Shown: positions 5,737-6,885 of the stretch, piece after piece
Layout of the letters: every line of letters starts with the position of its first letter
Numbering within the stretch: position 1 is the stretch's first letter
From: Dehalococcoidia bacterium
GTDB taxonomy: Bacteria > Chloroflexota > Dehalococcoidia > GIF9 > AB-539-J10
Direction: 5' to 3'
Assembly: GCA_030669525.1 (NCBI GenBank)
Contig: DAOVDO010000053.1
Location: 1 to 6,885 of the forward strand
DNA length: 6,885 nucleotides
Translations under genes and position numbers: made by a program
The notes under the pieces: generated by a model
The model's input: only the letters and a program-made list of their open reading frames with translations
Database searches by the model: none
Told to the model about the DNA's origin: nothing

Positions 5737-6885
5737 AGGGAAAACAAAAACAAGCTACACCATACCCATAGGGCCAATCCACCCCGCAGTTCACGAAGCT
5801 ATTCGGCTTGACCTTAGCATTGATGGGGAAGAAATCGTGGATGTGGATGTAGTCGTGGGACAAGTCCACCGAGGTATTGAATGGATTGGAATGAACAGAA
5901 ATAACCCTGTTCAGAGCATATATCTGGCTGAGAGAGTATGTGGTATCTGCTCCACAAGCCATCCATTTGCATTTACAATGGCTGTTGAGCACGCTGCGGG
6001 CATAGAAGTACCCGACAGAGCACAGTACATCCGGGTGATTATTGCCGAAATGGAAAGAATTCACTCGCACCTATTATGGGCAGGAGTGGCTGCTCACGAG
6101 ATTGGCTTCGACTCTGTATTCTACCTCGTATGGCGTGTTAGAGAGGAAGTCATGGACTTGATGGAATACCTGACAGGAAATCGAAACTCCAAGGCTATGC
6201 TCCAAATTGGTGGAGTCCGGAGAGACATTACAGAGGAACAATTCCCCAGAATCAGAAAAACCCTGGAGTACTATAAAACCGTATTCAACCAGTTAAAAAC
6301 TGTGTTTTTAGAGGACATAACCGTAAGGATGCGTACAAGGAATGTTGGCATCCTAAAAACTGAAGATGCCTTAAAACTGATAGCGACTGGCCCGACCGCT
6401 AGAGCAAGTGGTGTACCCAAGGACGTAAGGCAAGATGAGGCTTACAGCGCGTATGCCGATCTGGATATCAAAGCCATCACCCCGGACGTATTGACCGGGA
6501 CTGTCGTGGGTGATGTATATGATAGAATCATCGTCCGATTGCTGGAGGTTAAGCAATCTGTTGAAATCATAGAACGCTGCCTGGCCCTGATGCCATCAGG
6601 TGATATACTTACGGAACCCAAAATAGCAAAACTGTTAGCCAGGCTAAAGAAGGCAGAGGGCGAAGGCGTGGGGCGGCATGAAGCACCCAGGGGTGAATGT
6701 CTTCACTACGTTTGCCTAGAGGCTGGCCAGGAAACGCTGGCTACCTGGAAAATAAGAGCACCAACATACGCAAACCTTATGTCAATACCAACGATACTCA
6801 TAGGTGGGCAGATAGCAGATGTTCCCATAGCTTTTGCCTCCATTGATCCCTGTGTATCATGTGCTAACAGAGCTATCGTTGTGGA
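5729..6885 (+). CDS. mbhL: [NiFe] hydrogenase large subunit MbhL (NuoD-like), cut by the right edge
   Basis: Catalytic large subunit, open from the ATG at 5729 to the window end (385 complete codons); by family length about 40 residues are missing. The N-terminus has GPIHPAVHE (15-23), where E23 sits near the Glu known to relay protons in Mbh. The [NiFe] ligands are all present: C71 and C74 in RVCGIC, and C375 and C378 in DPCVSC. EAPRGE (318-323) carries the Arg conserved beside the active site. Having both Cys pairs means proton reduction or H2 oxidation is possible; complex I NuoD lacks them, and the sulfane-reductase relatives (Mbx/Mbs) have an altered site. The ATG lies eight bases inside mbhK, with AAGGA at 5717-5721 seven nt upstream. 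Maturation would need Hyp proteins, and possibly C-terminal cleavage, which cannot be judged because the end is missing. Confidence 0.95.
   Translation, partial: MNKGKTKTSYTIPIGPIHPAVHEAIRLDLSIDGEEIVDVDVVVGQVHRGIEWIGMNRNNPVQSIYLAERVCGICSTSHPFAFTMAVEHAAGIEVPDRAQYIRVIIAEMERIHSHLLWAGVAAHEIGFDSVFYLVWRVREEVMDLMEYLTGNRNSKAMLQIGGVRRDITEEQFPRIRKTLEYYKTVFNQLKTVFLEDITVRMRTRNVGILKTEDALKLIATGPTARASGVPKDVRQDEAYSAYADLDIKAITPDVLTGTVVGDVYDRIIVRLLEVKQSVEIIERCLALMPSGDILTEPKIAKLLARLKKAEGEGVGRHEAPRGECLHYVCLEAGQETLATWKIRAPTYANLMSIPTILIGGQIADVPIAFASIDPCVSCANRAIVV

Noticed and set aside
5041..6556. Reverse-strand open frames over mbhJ, mbhK and mbhL (up to 170 codons)
   Set aside because: They lie antisense to clearly conserved genes, show no recognisable motifs and read as shadows.
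4760..6885. Respiratory complex I (nuoB-nuoC-nuoD) genes
   Set aside because: The NuoB-like subunit has the hydrogenase CxxC spacing, and the NuoD-like subunit has both [NiFe] CxxC pairs, which complex I has lost.
1..6885. CRISPR array, tRNA/rRNA genes or insertion sequences
   Set aside because: No spaced direct repeats, RNA gene patterns or transposase-like frames were seen; nearly all of the window is accounted for by the operon.

Overview
This window is almost entirely one polycistronic operon on the + strand. It encodes twelve consecutive subunits of a membrane-bound, ion-translocating group 4 [NiFe] hydrogenase of the Mbh type. The order of predicted products matches mbhA to mbhL of Pyrococcus/Thermococcus: MrpE-, MrpF- and MrpG-like, DUF4040 (MbhD), MbhE, MrpB-, MrpC- and MrpD-like, the small linker subunit MbhI, then the NuoB-like (MbhJ), NuoC-like (MbhK) and NuoD-like [NiFe] large subunit (MbhL). 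The right edge cuts MbhL just after its second metal-binding CxxC pair. The NuoH-like (MbhM) and NuoI-like (MbhN) subunits expected next lie outside the window.

Layout: positions 2-178 hold the 3' end of an unrelated upstream reading frame, possibly a histidine-phosphatase-like C-terminus. Positions 179-364 are an intergenic control region with a hairpin and a good sigma-70-type promoter with extended -10. Positions 365-2827 carry seven small membrane subunits, mostly in stop/start overlaps. Positions 2833-4398 encode the large MrpD/NuoN-like antiporter subunit, which starts with TTG. Positions 4399-4743 encode MbhI. Positions 4760-6885 encode the hydrophilic hydrogenase module J-K-L.

How it works together (known for the family): MbhJ and MbhL, with MbhN, pass electrons, in archaeal Mbh from reduced ferredoxin, to the [NiFe] site where protons become H2. 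The energy released drives ion movement through the Mrp-like membrane arm, conserved as a Na+ and/or H+ gradient. The sequence supports a catalytically competent hydrogenase: MbhL has both CxxC pairs and MbhJ has all four Cys ligands of the proximal cluster.

Organism: the sigma-70-like promoter, the Shine-Dalgarno sites before most genes, GTG/TTG starts and moderate GC content point to an anaerobic bacterium, even though the gene order is best known from Thermococcales archaea. Arg codons AGA/AGG and Ile codon ATA are used often. Uncultured anaerobic lineages such as Dehalococcoidia-like Chloroflexota or Atribacterota are possible, but this is a guess that the sequence alone cannot settle. 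I see no RNA genes, mobile elements or CRISPR arrays, and no clearly new system. The main interest is an archaeal-type Mbh operon in an apparently bacterial setting.
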